44,044 bases of DNA from a virus. The position numbers and the translations under genes were made by a program. Of this stretch, positions 20,786-30,266 are shown in pieces. The stretch is from positions 1 to 44,044 of IMG/VR virus record IMGVR_UViG_3300025585_000067, one strand, 5' to 3'. The notes beneath the pieces were generated by a model. It saw only the letters and a list, made by a program, of their open reading frames with translations, was not told the origin of the DNA and made no database searches. Positions within the stretch are counted from its first letter, which is position 1. The number at the start of each line of letters is the position of its first letter.

Positions 20786-22732
20786 TCACTGCTCCTGCGC
20801 CGCCAAGGCGTCTTTCATCCCTTGTGTGATAGCCCCCACCCTCATCCCATTGCTGTCAAGCAGGTACAGAGGGGTTCCCACCGGATTGTTTCGAATTATG
20901 TTGTTTGCGCGAGGGTCGGACGATCCGCCTATGTGCAGGGGGGTTCCCACCAGAGCCCTGATCTCATGTATGTCCGCAAGCTTTTGTGCCGCAGCTCGTC
21001 TGTTTTCTGCCGGCATGCCCGTGTTGCGATAGGTGGACAAGGCCGCTTCTTGGAATCCCTGCAGTGCGTCATCCAAGGCAAAAAGCCTTGTCTGGAAAGC
21101 AGCTGGGTTATCTATGACGGTTGCGTCAATGTCCAAATCTTTCAAAAGCTGTTCGCGCTCTGTGTTAGAGAAACGGTCTGTCCCGGCTTGGAACCCTGTC
21201 GTAAGGGCGTTTTTTACGGACTCAATGAACTGTCTACCCTGTGTGATGCTTCCAGCATCGGACGACGCTACCGTGTTCAAGATAGGAGTCTGGAAGACAA
21301 ACGCCTTCAACGCAGGGATGGGGCCTACTGCGGTTGCTGCGTTAAACAAGGAAGGCATGCCCTCCTCGTAGTATGAGTCGGTGCGTGGAGCGACGGACAG
21401 CGGGTTTCTTTGCAGAAGGGTCTGCTCTTCACCTGCTTGCCCACCTGCTGCAGTAGTTTCAGTAGCTACAACCCCTTGCCCAGAAGGCATCCCTGCTGCC
21501 GCCAAGGCATCTTCCACAAAGGCAGGAAGGGTCGGCGTGATGCGCACAGGAAGTCCGGTAATTGGGTCGGTCTCAGTGCGCGGCTGCTGCAAAATGGAAA
21601 CTGCCATCTCAAACTGAGCCTTTTCTTCAGGGGAGAGGAGGCCCTGTGCATACAGGTCATAGTCCTCCGTGACGAGAGCACGGGCGCGGCCCTCCATGGA
21701 GCTGCCAAACGCAGACGATGTAGAACCTGTGGGCGAGCGCGCCAATGAACTCATCAGCGAGCGTTGTTCTTTTGTCAGGTCCAAATTGGCCTCACGAATA
21801 GCCTGCACGTCCTTTTCAGCGGCCTGCAGTGCCGCGAGCCGCACGGCTTGATCCTGCTGCTGTTGGGCCGCGAGCCGCGCACCGATCTGGCCCGGCAACG
21901 CAGAAGCTGCTCCGGCAAGGCGCGCAGCTGCTGACCCGCGCAGGGGCTGACCCTGCGGACCGACGTTTCCAGCATACCCCAGCGCAGTCTGTGCGATGTC
22001 AAACAGCATTGCTGCACGCATGGAGTCCTTATCACCTGTCCCAAGAAGCTTTTCGTACATGGGCAGACGCTCCTGCATGCTTTGCTGCAGCGACGGCACG
22101 GCCATGGGAGTCTGGTTCATGAGGTCGGTAATATAGGCCTGAACCTCGTCGCGATATTGGGAGGCAACGTCATTAGAGAAAGGCGAATTAGAGACAGGGG
22201 TCACGCCTTCCTCATCGGACCCGTCCTGAAAATACTGCACGATGCCGCCTTTGTTCATTTGAAGCGGAACAGAGTCCCCTTGGGGGAGGGAAGCAATGCC
22301 CCCCGCAGGCATTGCTGGAGGAGCGCCAGCAGGCTGCATTTGTGGTGCCGCGGGGACGGGCGGCATGGGGGGCATTGCTTGACCGGGTGCGCCGCCAACA
22401 GGCAGTGAAGCAATTCCCTGACCTGCCAGAACAGGCTGCAGCAGGGCAAGCACTTCCATGGGAGTCTCTGCCGCTGCACGATAACCGACCATGTTGGCAA
22501 GCTCTTCTACTCGCGCATCTACAGAGCGCATGTCCCCGCGCAGGTTGTTCATGAGAATCTCAGGGGAATCGGGCGTGCGGCCCATCATCTTCCCGGCATC
22601 GATGTCGTCGCCCTCTTGCTCATCGTCTTCAAAGATGTCTTCCATGTCATCCATGAAGCCCTGCATGATGCCGACATTCTCGACCTCATCCGGCGACATG
22701 AACATCGGACGCTGTAGTACCTTGCTTTTCAT
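20786..22732 (-). CDS. internal virion protein with GGI motifs, 648 aa
   Basis: An acidic N-terminus (DDMEDIFEDDEQEGDDIDAG) leads to a Pro/Met-rich linker (GQAMPPMPPVPAAPQMQPAG) and three short motifs: GQGIASLP (about 104-111), AGGIASLP (143-150) and NKGGIVQYFQDGS (160-172). A long helical, Ala/Gln-rich region follows (AARLAALQAAEKDV, QQQQDQAVRLAAL). I recognise the GGI.....DG linkers as typical of internal or tail proteins of environmental podoviruses and siphoviruses. It starts 10 nt before the 378-aa gene stop region and is co-transcribed with the other ejection proteins. Enzymatic activity is not apparent. Confidence 0.7.
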   Translation of the reverse strand: MKSKVLQRPMFMSPDEVENVGIMQGFMDDMEDIFEDDEQEGDDIDAGKMMGRTPDSPEILMNNLRGDMRSVDARVEELANMVGYRAAAETPMEVLALLQPVLAGQGIASLPVGGAPGQAMPPMPPVPAAPQMQPAGAPPAMPAGGIASLPQGDSVPLQMNKGGIVQYFQDGSDEEGVTPVSNSPFSNDVASQYRDEVQAYITDLMNQTPMAVPSLQQSMQERLPMYEKLLGTGDKDSMRAAMLFDIAQTALGYAGNVGPQGQPLRGSAAARLAGAASALPGQIGARLAAQQQQDQAVRLAALQAAEKDVQAIREANLDLTKEQRSLMSSLARSPTGSTSSAFGSSMEGRARALVTEDYDLYAQGLLSPEEKAQFEMAVSILQQPRTETDPITGLPVRITPTLPAFVEDALAAAGMPSGQGVVATETTAAGGQAGEEQTLLQRNPLSVAPRTDSYYEEGMPSLFNAATAVGPIPALKAFVFQTPILNTVASSDAGSITQGRQFIESVKNALTTGFQAGTDRFSNTEREQLLKDLDIDATVIDNPAAFQTRLFALDDALQGFQEAALSTYRNTGMPAENRRAAAQKLADIHEIRALVGTPLHIGGSSDPRANNIIRNNPVGTPLYLLDSNGMRVGAITQGMKDALAAQEQ

Positions 22733-22741
22733 GTGTGCTCC

Positions 22742-23878
22742 TTAGCTCGGGAAAAGGCCGATCTGTTTCGCGCCAGCGGCAGCGGACAGCCCTGCGATGC
22801 CAAGACCCAGTGCCGATTGTAGCGGACTTGCCGTCGGGGCGCTTTGCGAAGTCAGTGCCATTTGTGTGGACGGCGCACCGCGGTAGATGTCGCTCGCAAA
22901 GGCCAGCTGCTGGTACGGTGCCATCTGCTCCTGCAACTGCGTTGCACGGATCGCGTCCAGCTGTGCCTGCGCGTTCTGCTGTTCGATCTGACCAAGGCCC
23001 ATGAGCAGGCCGGTGTCGGCCGCGCCCAATTGCTGTGTTGCTTGGCCCAAGGCGCCCATCTGTGTGCCCAAGGAGCCGATTTGCGAGCCAAGGCCTCCGA
23101 GCAGTGATGCACGCTGCAGGTCGATGCCTGCCTGCTGCCCGGTCAGTGCACCGATGCCCTGACCAAGCTGGCCGTACTGCATGGCCGCATTGCCCAGCGC
23201 CTGACTGGACGCCAGTTGACGACCCTGCTGTGCCTCGAAGCCCTGCATCGCGGCCTGCTGCGCCTGCAGATAATTCTGAGCGTAGTCTTGCATGATGCGC
23301 TGCTGCATCTGATCCTGCACGTTACGTTCGAACTCCGCGCGCTGCACGCCCTCGCGAGTACCGCCGAAAGCCCCGGAGCCCACGGCCTGTGCAGCCATGC
23401 CCTGCCGAGCGATATCGGCCTGACGGCGCATTTCCTGCAGGCCCTGCTGTGTGACAGCCTGCTGATAGGGGTTCATGTAAGCAGTAGCGGCATTCGGGTC
23501 ATAGGCCTGCGCCGAGCCAAGAAGACCGCCGATGCCCTGCCCGAGGACAGGCATTGCCCGGCCAAGCACGTTCTGTGCCTCTTGGAACTGCGGGGCGGTC
23601 TGAACACCTCCTGTCAGCAAGGCACCGCGCTGGGCAAGGTCCATGCCCTGCGTCACGGCTTGAGAGGCGCCCTGAATATAGGGTTCAAAGGCGCCAACGC
23701 CCTGCTTGGCAAAGTCGATTGCCTGTACCTGCGTCGGAGACAGGCCAGCTGCCTCGGTGGCGGGGACAAACATCGGCTGCTGCGACAGCTGGCGGGCAGA
23801 TTCAATCAGGCCGAGCTTGTACGCCTCGATCTCAGGAGCTTCTCGAACTATCTGACCTGTGTAGGTAATGTCAGCCAT
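22742..23878 (-). CDS. Gln/Ala-rich virion protein, 378 aa
   Basis: Starts MADITYTGQIVREAPEIEAY. The protein is dominated by Q, A, G and L in long helices (QGIGGLLGSAQAYDPNAATA, NYLQAQQAAMQGFEAQQGRQ) and lacks catalytic motifs. The conserved part MNPYQQAVTQQGLQEMRRQA...GSGAFGGTREGVQRAEFERN is a recurring block in phage internal virion proteins. The ATG at 23878 is chosen; a GTG at 23884 is also preceded by GGAGG at closer spacing. The start overlaps the end of the 590-aa gene by 8 nt. Probably part of the ejected core. Confidence 0.7.
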   Translation of the reverse strand: MADITYTGQIVREAPEIEAYKLGLIESARQLSQQPMFVPATEAAGLSPTQVQAIDFAKQGVGAFEPYIQGASQAVTQGMDLAQRGALLTGGVQTAPQFQEAQNVLGRAMPVLGQGIGGLLGSAQAYDPNAATAYMNPYQQAVTQQGLQEMRRQADIARQGMAAQAVGSGAFGGTREGVQRAEFERNVQDQMQQRIMQDYAQNYLQAQQAAMQGFEAQQGRQLASSQALGNAAMQYGQLGQGIGALTGQQAGIDLQRASLLGGLGSQIGSLGTQMGALGQATQQLGAADTGLLMGLGQIEQQNAQAQLDAIRATQLQEQMAPYQQLAFASDIYRGAPSTQMALTSQSAPTASPLQSALGLGIAGLSAAAGAKQIGLFPS

Positions 23879-25643
23879 TGGCACGGCCCTCCAGTTTTCT
23901 CATGAGCGCATACATGCGCTTGGCGCCCTTGCGCCGTGATCCGTCGCCCATGGCACGCACGGCCTTGGCAGTGAAGACGAACTCACCGTCCGACAGCATT
24001 GCCGGAATGTCGTCCGAGGTTCCCGTCCCGGGGCCGGCAATATGCCCGTTCTTGCGGGGATACTGATCCAGCGCCATGATGCCGCCCTTTGCCACATACT
24101 GCGGGGCGCCGGCGCTGTACAGCCGATTGGCAGAGGTATAGGGGGCACTGGAGATAGTCTGAACCGGGCCAAGGGAAATCCCATAGCGCTCGGGATACTT
24201 CGCCAGTAGTTCGACTCCAGTGGTTCCCTGACCGCCTACCATGCCTTCAAAACCGGGAGGTATTTCAGAAGGCTGCTCTTCAAAGCCCCCTGTCAGTGCC
24301 ATGATCCCAAGGCCGGTAGCCGCCAACGGGCCATACTGGCGCAGCAGCCCTGCATCCGGATTGGCCTCCAGAATCGCTTTCGGAGAAATGGCGTTGATTG
24401 CGCGGCTCATCAAGGAGGGTTCCGGCGTGGCGCCTACAGTGAACCCCTGCTGCGCAGGCTGCCCGAGGTAGTTGGCTGCCGTTGACGCAGGGACTCTTCC
24501 TCCCAACGCATCGAGGTTCACGGTTCCCGCAGGGGGTGTGACGGGAGCCATAGCCATTGCGGCCTGTGCCGGCAGAGGAGCGGGGGCCGCGGTCCGCGTT
24601 CCCATGTCCACTGTGAAGTCCAGTGGTGAGCGTGTCAGATTTGCAGGGGCTGTGGTCGCAGGGGCTGTGGTCGCAGGGGCTGTGGTCGCGGCAACAGGCT
24701 GTTCAAGGGCTGGCAATGCCGCCTCAGTAGTGCCTGCTGTGGCGGGAGCAGCAGTGCCTGCCTTGGGCACGGACTTGAACGCATCGGCGCCCTTGAACAC
24801 GGCCGTGGTGGCACCTGCGGTCAGCCCTCCAATCGCACCTGCCTTGAGAGCGTCTTTGGCATTGCCGCCGGCAAGCAGGGTCGAGCCTGCGCTGCCTACA
24901 AAGCCGGACACGGCTGCGACCGCCGCAGGGGCAGTAGCGCCAATCAGGCCGGCTGCGGCCGGGCCAAGAAAGAACCCCAGTGCTACGGTCGTGACCAACT
25001 TGCCCACCGTGCTGCTGGCGAATTTCTTCACCGCCCTGCCAATGGACTTGAACATCTTCTTCAGGAAGAACTCAGGAGCCCCTGTCCGGGGGTTGATTGT
25101 GCCGCTGCCACCGTAGCGGCGCAGAATCTGGGCTTCAACGGGACTGATGTGGGCGAGCATGGTGTCGCCGTAGCGGCCGGCGGCCGCCATCTCGCGGGCC
25201 ATCGGCTTCAGACTGGCAATGCCGCCTCTGGCGAAGCCCTGCGGAGGAGCCATGGTCCCCGGACCACGGAGCTCGTCCAGCGCCATGTTGAGCGCGGCGA
25301 ACAGGCCTGCATCGAAGACCTCGGGCAGCAGCTCTTCGTCAACGCCCATGGCCATGTATTTCTGGCGAATGGCCGGGTAGTCCCCCGGATTGGCAAGCAC
25401 CTCATCGACCATGGCATTGAGCATGTCGATGACCTCGGGGGCCACCTCCAATGCTGCCAATTCCCGCTTGAACTCGGCCACTGCAACAGGATCGGCCTGC
25501 TCGGCAGCGGACAGCATCTCGCTGTTGAACTCAGTAGGAGAGACCTGCTCACGCAGCTGCTCAAACGCAGCGAGCTGGTCAATGGAAGGTTCAACGGGGG
25601 CCATTTCGGGAGCGCCCATACCCGGCATCATAGGGTCGGCCAT
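23871..25643 (-). CDS. virion protein with membrane-active segment and conserved C-terminal domain, 590 aa
   Basis: Contains RGGIASLK (139-145), a block HISPVEAQILRRYGGSGTIN then PRTGAPEFFLKKMFKSIGRA, a basic amphipathic stretch followed by a hydrophobic one (VTTVALGFFLGPAAAGLIGA), an ATTAP repeat, and the C-terminal domain KGGIMALDQYPRKNGHIAGP then GTGTSDDIPAMLSDGEFVFT with RRKGAKRMYALMRKLE. I know this C-terminal domain (GPGTGTSDDIPAMLSDGEFV) as widespread in environmental phages, always in virion genes and of unknown role. The basic plus hydrophobic segment suggests membrane interaction during ejection. The start is preceded by an AGGAATCCTTC leader. Confidence 0.75.
   Translation of the reverse strand: MADPMMPGMGAPEMAPVEPSIDQLAAFEQLREQVSPTEFNSEMLSAAEQADPVAVAEFKRELAALEVAPEVIDMLNAMVDEVLANPGDYPAIRQKYMAMGVDEELLPEVFDAGLFAALNMALDELRGPGTMAPPQGFARGGIASLKPMAREMAAAGRYGDTMLAHISPVEAQILRRYGGSGTINPRTGAPEFFLKKMFKSIGRAVKKFASSTVGKLVTTVALGFFLGPAAAGLIGATAPAAVAAVSGFVGSAGSTLLAGGNAKDALKAGAIGGLTAGATTAVFKGADAFKSVPKAGTAAPATAGTTEAALPALEQPVAATTAPATTAPATTAPANLTRSPLDFTVDMGTRTAAPAPLPAQAAMAMAPVTPPAGTVNLDALGGRVPASTAANYLGQPAQQGFTVGATPEPSLMSRAINAISPKAILEANPDAGLLRQYGPLAATGLGIMALTGGFEEQPSEIPPGFEGMVGGQGTTGVELLAKYPERYGISLGPVQTISSAPYTSANRLYSAGAPQYVAKGGIMALDQYPRKNGHIAGPGTGTSDDIPAMLSDGEFVFTAKAVRAMGDGSRRKGAKRMYALMRKLEGRANG
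24643..24687. repeat. three perfect 15-bp repeats encoding ATTAP
   Basis: GCAGGGGCTGTGGTC is repeated three times head to tail inside the 590-aa gene and encodes successive Ala-Thr-Thr-Ala-Pro units of a flexible linker. The perfect identity suggests recent expansion by slippage. Confidence 0.95.
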
Positions 25644-25722
25644 GAAGGATTCCTAAGTGTAGTTTAGGGCCTCACAGGGCCGCATGCGCAGGGCATGGAT
25701 TGCGGTAATTATCAAGACTTTA

Positions 25723-26055
25723 TCAAGACCTGTCCACTTCGAGATAGCTTAGATAGAAGTGACAGTCCGAAAGAAGCGACTCCACAGTCAATTCGTCCCC
25801 CTCAAGCAGCACACAGGGCACGCCATTAAACACGTCAAACGTGGTATTTGGGGGTATCGCATACGCCTTGAGCAGGAAATGCTCAGTCGCGCTCCCAGAG
25901 TCGTACTGGGAAACAGTGATCGTGGTTCGCGTGGCGTTGGCATTGGTCACCCGTAGGGACCGCAGGACGCCTGTGGTTGCGGCAGGCACCACGTACAAGT
26001 CGGTCTCGGTTGCGGCCGAGGGGATGATGTTTTTGCGTAGGTATTTGTTGGCCAT
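25723..26055 (-). CDS. conserved small virion protein, 110 aa
   Basis: MANKYLRKNIIPSAATETDL then YVVPAATTGVLRSLRVTNAN and ATRTTITVSQYDSGSATEHF; ends in a beta-rich VLLEGDELTVESLLSDCHFY. The all-beta pattern with ATTGVLRSLRVTNA...T.TV....G......L is that of small phage head or tail beta-sandwich proteins (decoration or head-completion type). The 79-bp gap downstream holds two TCTTGATAA repeats and a weak GGCC hairpin but no convincing promoter. Exact role unknown. Confidence 0.65.
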   Translation of the reverse strand: MANKYLRKNIIPSAATETDLYVVPAATTGVLRSLRVTNANATRTTITVSQYDSGSATEHFLLKAYAIPPNTTFDVFNGVPCVLLEGDELTVESLLSDCHFYLSYLEVDRS

Positions 26056-26058
26056 GTT

Positions 26059-26973
26059 TTACACCAATGACGACACGTATTGCATCGTAACAATTGCAGA
26101 AGGCGTTGCAGGGCGCGTGGGCGAAGCCGCCGTCGGAAGCTGTTGGAGGGACACCTGAATGTCATCGGTATGCCACATGATCTCGATGAAGTCCCCCGGG
26201 TCCATGTCCAAGAAAAAGTTCAGCGCCGCGATCAAGTGCCCATCCACCCCGCCGTGACTGTTCGGAACAGAGAACCGGCTGTTGCTGCTCGCGATGTTCG
26301 TCCCGTTCTTGCGAAACCACACGTCCGTGTCGTGAATCTGCGTGTCGGTGTTAACGAACTGAAAGCTGAACTGCAGGTTATAGATGCCTGCGTAGTCCAC
26401 TGTGACCTTGGACGGGAGCGTGCCTGTAATCGTCGTGCTGGCGACCTCTTGCGAAGTGTTCACCGTGTACGTACCAGTGCCACCACTGCCTGTGCCGTAG
26501 GCCGTGATCCGCGTGCCTGCGGTCACGCCAGTGCCCGTGAGCTGCATCCCAAGCTCAATCGTGCCGGAGGTGACTGCCGTTACATTGAGCACGGTGCCCG
26601 CGCCGGGGGGTGTTCCGTCGTTGATCGTGCCGGTGAAAACAGCCGTACGGTCACTTATGTAGATGCCGTTTGTGTAGTCAGTGGTGTTCAGCCGAACTGC
26701 GTAGGCAGCGGTAGTGGCCCCTGCAATCTGATCAGTATCGTCTTGAAACGCGCCATAGGCCAACAGGATTCCCTGCGTGCCGGACTGCCCTGCGCGGCCC
26801 ACGGTGCCGTCAAACCACGACTGCGCCCCCGCAGTGTCCTGATCCACCACAGAGCCGTAGCTGCTGTTAAGCAGAAGAATCACCTGTTCCAGCGAGCGCA
26901 CCAGCTGGTTGAACTGCTCCGGGCTGTAGGCCGCCGAGGCGTTGGGCAGACGGACGTTATTGATCTTGCTCAT
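26059..26973 (-). CDS. virion protein with jelly-roll-like domain and inserted beta module, 304 aa
   Basis: The N-terminus ([20 protein letters not shown]) is helical and the C-terminal part, [20 protein letters not shown] then [20 protein letters not shown], resembles the C1q/TNF-like jelly roll seen in phage and collagen-tail proteins. Between them, residues about 115-187 ([56 protein letters not shown]) form a Gly/Thr-rich beta module that I recognise as a mobile insertion found inside many unrelated phage structural proteins. It likely sits on the virion surface. Start spacing is normal, with the stop 3 nt before the next gene. Confidence 0.7.
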   Translation of the reverse strand: MSKINNVRLPNASAAYSPEQFNQLVRSLEQVILLLNSSYGSVVDQDTAGAQSWFDGTVGRAGQSGTQGILLAYGAFQDDTDQIAGATTAAYAVRLNTTDYTNGIYISDRTAVFTGTINDGTPPGAGTVLNVTAVTSGTIELGMQLTGTGVTAGTRITAYGTGSGGTGTYTVNTSQEVASTTITGTLPSKVTVDYAGIYNLQFSFQFVNTDTQIHDTDVWFRKNGTNIASSNSRFSVPNSHGGVDGHLIAALNFFLDMDPGDFIEIMWHTDDIQVSLQQLPTAASPTRPATPSAIVTMQYVSSLV

Positions 26974-28835
26974 CGCAGACCATCCGGTTGGATATCGACA
27001 CGCAGCGTTCCGAAGCGCCAGAACGAATTCAGCTCGTCGTTCTCAATGCGCAGGGATATCTGTCGCCCACGGGCGCGGGTGTCCACCTTTTCAGTGGTCG
27101 GCGTGATGACATACGGGTCCAAGGAACTCGGGCTGGCAGTGGCCTGCGGATAGGGGCGCAACAACAGGCGTATGGTCAGGTCGCCTACCTGATTCTTGAA
27201 GTCGGGAATGAAGCGCTTCATGTACAGCATGTTGTCGCCATCCCCGATGTCAAAGTAGCCGGACACCAGATAGTTGGGCATCGATACGCCGTTGTCGTTC
27301 GTGCCAGACTCCTGCTGGTACACAATCGCCCGACCGGCAGTCAGTCCGTAGATGGTGCTGATCGTGCTCTGCGTTCCTTCCGGGTAGTACTTCGTGGCCA
27401 CCGGCTTGGGGTACGCGCTCAGATCCACCCATGCCGTGCGGGCCATGGTGCCAATCGACCAGACGTTTTCGAGGTAATTGAAGCTCACATAACGGTCGAT
27501 GTAGTCGCTGGTGAACGAGCAGTACCACCACGTCACCTCGTTGAACTGGCTGTTCAGACCCACATGAACCTTGGTCTTCTGCACCTGATTGAGGTCCTTG
27601 AACACGTAGTCCTGCACCGTACAGGAGAGCTTCTTGACGGTACCGTCGAACACGTAGAAGGCCTCGGTGCCCATCCAGAACGTCACGCCATTGACATCCA
27701 CAGCCGCGTGGGGCCCGATACAGCCGCAGTTGGCGCCCAGCTGCTGGAAGCCGAAGGTGAACGGCGGCCCAAGGAACTGCTGGCCGTGCAGTGAGGTGTC
27801 GGTGAAGATCAGGATCTGGCCGCGCGAGCGCACTGCCGTGACGATCTGGTTGCCGTCCGTGAGCCGTTGACCGCCGGCCGTGTTGGTCGCGCTCTCGACG
27901 AACTGCGTGATGTCCTCCTGATTGGAGAACCGCACGAACATCGGATCCTGTGAGGACGGTGTGCCAATGACGGATTCCGTGCCGAAGCAGACAAGGTGCC
28001 TGTCAGGCGTGGAGACCAGCGCGTACTTGCTCTTGGTCGGAGCGCCCGAGAGCACCGTTGCGCGGGCCGATGTTCCTGCTGACAGGTCCCAGTAATACGC
28101 CGGGCCGTCTACCAGCTGGCAGACCACGTCCTCGCCGTAGTTGTCAAACTGCCAGACGCGGGACTCCAGTGCAGGGGTGGTGCCTGCGGTACGTGGCGTG
28201 CCCCATGTGCTCTGGCCCCATGTGCCGGTGCCCCAGCCGAAGTCGAAGTAGTTGACATCAGATCCGACGGAAATCTGGTAAGCGCCGATCACAGAGGCGC
28301 CGCCGTTGCCTGAATCACTGGCGTTGGCCGCCACAGGCGCCGTGATGGTGTACGCATTGGCGCTGACAATGGAGGTGATTTCGTACTCAGAGTTCAGGAT
28401 GGCAGCGGTGATGTTGCCGCCCAGCGCTACTGCCCCACTGAAGGTAACAAAATCGCCCAACTCGGCCCCGTGGCCCGTGTCGGTCACCATGATGGTGGCC
28501 GAGCCGTCGGTCGCGGCAAAGGTGACTGCACCTGCCGTGGTAGTGTCCCGCAGTGGGGTGATGTCAAACCACAGGCTGCCCGTGGAAACGTAGAGCTTTT
28601 TGGTGGTGCCCACCATGACGTAGGGAATGCCAGACAGGCTCGTCCACGTAAACACCTCGCTGGGCATGCCCACGAGGTAGGTATCTTGGCCCTCGAAGCC
28701 TTCCCAGCCGCCTATTTTCTCAGGCAGGCCGTAACGGAAACGGATGTTGTCCCCGTCCGTGTAGCCGCCCTCGGCACCGTACTCAGTGTTTTGCTTGTCG
28801 ATGCCCGGCTTGATGTTGAGGCGAAAATAGGCCAT
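26970..28835 (-). CDS. tail hub / DNA-stabilization protein (P22 gp10-like), 621 aa
   Basis: Beta-rich virion protein with WD-like repeats. It starts [20 protein letters not shown] then [20 protein letters not shown] and IGGWEGF, and has [16 protein letters not shown].. and [20 protein letters not shown], followed by [20 protein letters not shown]. These blocks are typical of the P22 gp10 / phage stabilization family that forms the tail hub closing the head after packaging. Family assignment is from memory of the pattern. The GAGGGTTAAT leader precedes the ATG. Its presence argues for a podovirus-like tail. Confidence 0.6.
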   Translation of the reverse strand: MAYFRLNIKPGIDKQNTEYGAEGGYTDGDNIRFRYGLPEKIGGWEGFEGQDTYLVGMPSEVFTWTSLSGIPYVMVGTTKKLYVSTGSLWFDITPLRDTTTAGAVTFAATDGSATIMVTDTGHGAELGDFVTFSGAVALGGNITAAILNSEYEITSIVSANAYTITAPVAANASDSGNGGASVIGAYQISVGSDVNYFDFGWGTGTWGQSTWGTPRTAGTTPALESRVWQFDNYGEDVVCQLVDGPAYYWDLSAGTSARATVLSGAPTKSKYALVSTPDRHLVCFGTESVIGTPSSQDPMFVRFSNQEDITQFVESATNTAGGQRLTDGNQIVTAVRSRGQILIFTDTSLHGQQFLGPPFTFGFQQLGANCGCIGPHAAVDVNGVTFWMGTEAFYVFDGTVKKLSCTVQDYVFKDLNQVQKTKVHVGLNSQFNEVTWWYCSFTSDYIDRYVSFNYLENVWSIGTMARTAWVDLSAYPKPVATKYYPEGTQSTISTIYGLTAGRAIVYQQESGTNDNGVSMPNYLVSGYFDIGDGDNMLYMKRFIPDFKNQVGDLTIRLLLRPYPQATASPSSLDPYVITPTTEKVDTRARGRQISLRIENDELNSFWRFGTLRVDIQPDGLR

Positions 28836-28841
28836 CGGTGA

Positions 28842-29309
28842 TTAACCCTCGGATAAGAACAGCGCCCGTTCCGCTTCTCTGCGCCTTTCAAGTCCTCTTA
28901 AAACAACGCCATTTGACTTGCGCCACTTGAGAAACTCGTCTGCCGCGCCAGAGTAGTCCCCGCGATTGTACCTCATCCGCAAAGTTGACGCCTGAAGATT
29001 TCCTAGCCCCACATTGAACGCAAAGCTGACCAGCGCTGCAAAATGGCGGTCATTATCAGCAGAAGCAGGACATAATCGTAATATCCCAGCCTCAAAGCGA
29101 TGTAAATCCTCCGCAAGAAGCGCATCAATTTCGTCAGCATCCCAGACCCTATTATGCTCAGGCTTGACTGGATAAGAGGCTCTTTCGTCGGCTTTAAGCC
29201 TTGCTTGCTCAGGGTAAAGAACATGGCCGTAACCTACCGTCCAAAGTTTCGCTGGGCATAAATAGGGGGTGTTATGGCACCCCTCAAACGCTTTTATCAA
29301 ATCGCTCAT
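28842..29309 (-). CDS. endolysin, T4-type lysozyme (GH24)
   Basis: Cleaves the beta-1,4 bond between N-acetylmuramic acid and N-acetylglucosamine of peptidoglycan. The catalytic spacing is FEGCHNTPYLCPAKLWTVGY: Glu9, then Cys18 where T4 lysozyme has Asp20, then Thr24, the E-8-C-5-T variant of the triad. The rest is typical (LVSFAFNVGLGNLQASTLRM, then GLERRREAERALF). At 155 aa it is the usual length, and there is no signal peptide or SAR segment. The start is fixed by an ATGA overlap with the holin-like gene, which rules out the longer TTG-initiated frame. Confidence 0.92.
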   Translation of the reverse strand: MSDLIKAFEGCHNTPYLCPAKLWTVGYGHVLYPEQARLKADERASYPVKPEHNRVWDADEIDALLAEDLHRFEAGILRLCPASADNDRHFAALVSFAFNVGLGNLQASTLRMRYNRGDYSGAADEFLKWRKSNGVVLRGLERRREAERALFLSEG

Positions 29310-29791
29310 TTCTTGGAGAAAGCCTGTGACCCGAACCAAAACGCGATAATCGCGGCCAATATGCTCATCTCATCGTCCGAAAAAACCTGATTCATTGCAT
29401 CTGCAAACGCTACTCCGGTTGAATATGCGTACCAGATTCCCGCAACATCAACGGTAATCAAAAGGCCAACAAACAGATATGTGACCACGGGTCTCACACT
29501 GGCGCGAAGGTTGATCACCCAAGTGCTGGCCCCTTCGCCAATCTTCATGTCGTGCTTCCACATCGCCAACTTCTCTTGGGCTTGTGTCTGCATGGCAATC
29601 TGCTCGGTCTTAATTTCTTCGACTTTGGCCTGTGCAATATAACCCTCTTTCGCCAGAGCAATCTCGCGCTCACGCTGCATAGCCATCAATGCCAGCTCGT
29701 GTTTCTTGTCGCCACGGTCTTGGAAAAAGTCGAGAACCTTTGGCAGACCGCCGGAAGCGAAGCCCAGCAGCGTGGAAAGTAGGGTCATCAT
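29306..29791 (-). CDS. putative holin, 3TM type
   Basis: 161 aa: a charged middle helix (ELALMAMQREREIALAKEGY...VEEIKTEQIAMQTQAQEKLA) flanked by an N-terminal hydrophobic stretch (TLLSTLLGFASGGLPKVLDF) and two C-terminal membrane segments (VTYLFVGLLITVDVAGIWYA and SILAAIIAFWFGSQAF). The motif NLRASVRPVVTY before the second segment matches the GTA/3TM holin family (PF11351-like). It overlaps the endolysin start by ATGA, so the two are co-translated. It would form the pore that lets the endolysin reach the cell wall. Confidence 0.65.
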   Translation of the reverse strand: MMTLLSTLLGFASGGLPKVLDFFQDRGDKKHELALMAMQREREIALAKEGYIAQAKVEEIKTEQIAMQTQAQEKLAMWKHDMKIGEGASTWVINLRASVRPVVTYLFVGLLITVDVAGIWYAYSTGVAFADAMNQVFSDDEMSILAAIIAFWFGSQAFSKK

Positions 29792-29793
29792 AC

Positions 29794-30264
29794 TTACATC
29801 CTCATAATCACTATTGCAGCCACAATCGGTATCGCCACTATCAGCGCAATGAGCGCAATGGCGACGGCGTTCAATATCAGTTTCTTGATTTTCCTTGCTC
29901 GAGCATCAACTGCTCTTTTGCGGGCGTCACGAATACTGTTGCGGTCTTTAATCATGTCCCGATACGCATCTACCCCGAATCGGTAAACAATCATCTCTCT
30001 TAGCTCACGCTCTTGCTGCTCAATTTTCTTGCGACGCATCAGGTTCTCAATCGCTTCCTGCTCAACCGAAGACCTAGCAAACATCTTTTTAAAAAGAGGT
30101 GGGTCAGAAGCTTCTTCGTCGGCGGCTTTTACGTCAGCAATCGCACCGAACCACGTTCCCAGTTGCCCGCCCATGTCCTCCAGCTCACGGCCTACCTCGA
30201 TGCCTTTTTTAAGGACATTGTATGCCGAGGTGGCAATCGCCATGGCCGAGACAGGATCGAGCAT
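29794..30264 (-). CDS. conserved phage protein with C-terminal membrane anchor, 156 aa
   Basis: The conserved core GTWFGAIADVKAADEEASDP then PLFKKMFARSSVEQEAIENL and RRKKIEQQERELREMIVYRF is one I have seen repeatedly in phage genomes near tail and lysis genes; function unknown. A long basic coiled-coil-like region is followed by the C-terminal membrane segment LNAVAIALIALIVAIPIVAA (about 130-150). The small size and coiled coil next to the lysis genes could fit a spanin or an antiholin, but the topology (membrane anchor at the C-terminus) is wrong for a classical Rz. Good GGTGAG before the ATG. Confidence 0.65.
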   Translation of the reverse strand: MLDPVSAMAIATSAYNVLKKGIEVGRELEDMGGQLGTWFGAIADVKAADEEASDPPLFKKMFARSSVEQEAIENLMRRKKIEQQERELREMIVYRFGVDAYRDMIKDRNSIRDARKRAVDARARKIKKLILNAVAIALIALIVAIPIVAAIVIMRM

Positions 30265-30266
30265 GG

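Noticed and set aside
25644-25722. Intergenic gap with TCTTGATAA repeats as an internal late promoter
   Set aside because: TTGATA-like hexamers are present but no -10 box occurs at a suitable distance.
26080-27153. Plus-strand open frame (357 codons) opposite two virion genes
   Set aside because: Arg/Val/His/Cys-rich shadow of well-supported minus-strand genes; no recognisable domain and it crosses a gene boundary.
29003-29224. Frame opposite/inside the endolysin containing a hydrophobic LGYYDYVLLLLIMTAIL segment, as an embedded holin
   Set aside because: It lies in another frame of the same strand, lacks a ribosome-binding site and a better holin candidate (29306-29791) is adjacent and coupled to the endolysin.
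29794-30264. Rz-type spanin call for the coiled-coil membrane protein
   Set aside because: The single membrane segment is at the C-terminus, opposite to Rz, and no lipoprotein Rz1 is nested in it.
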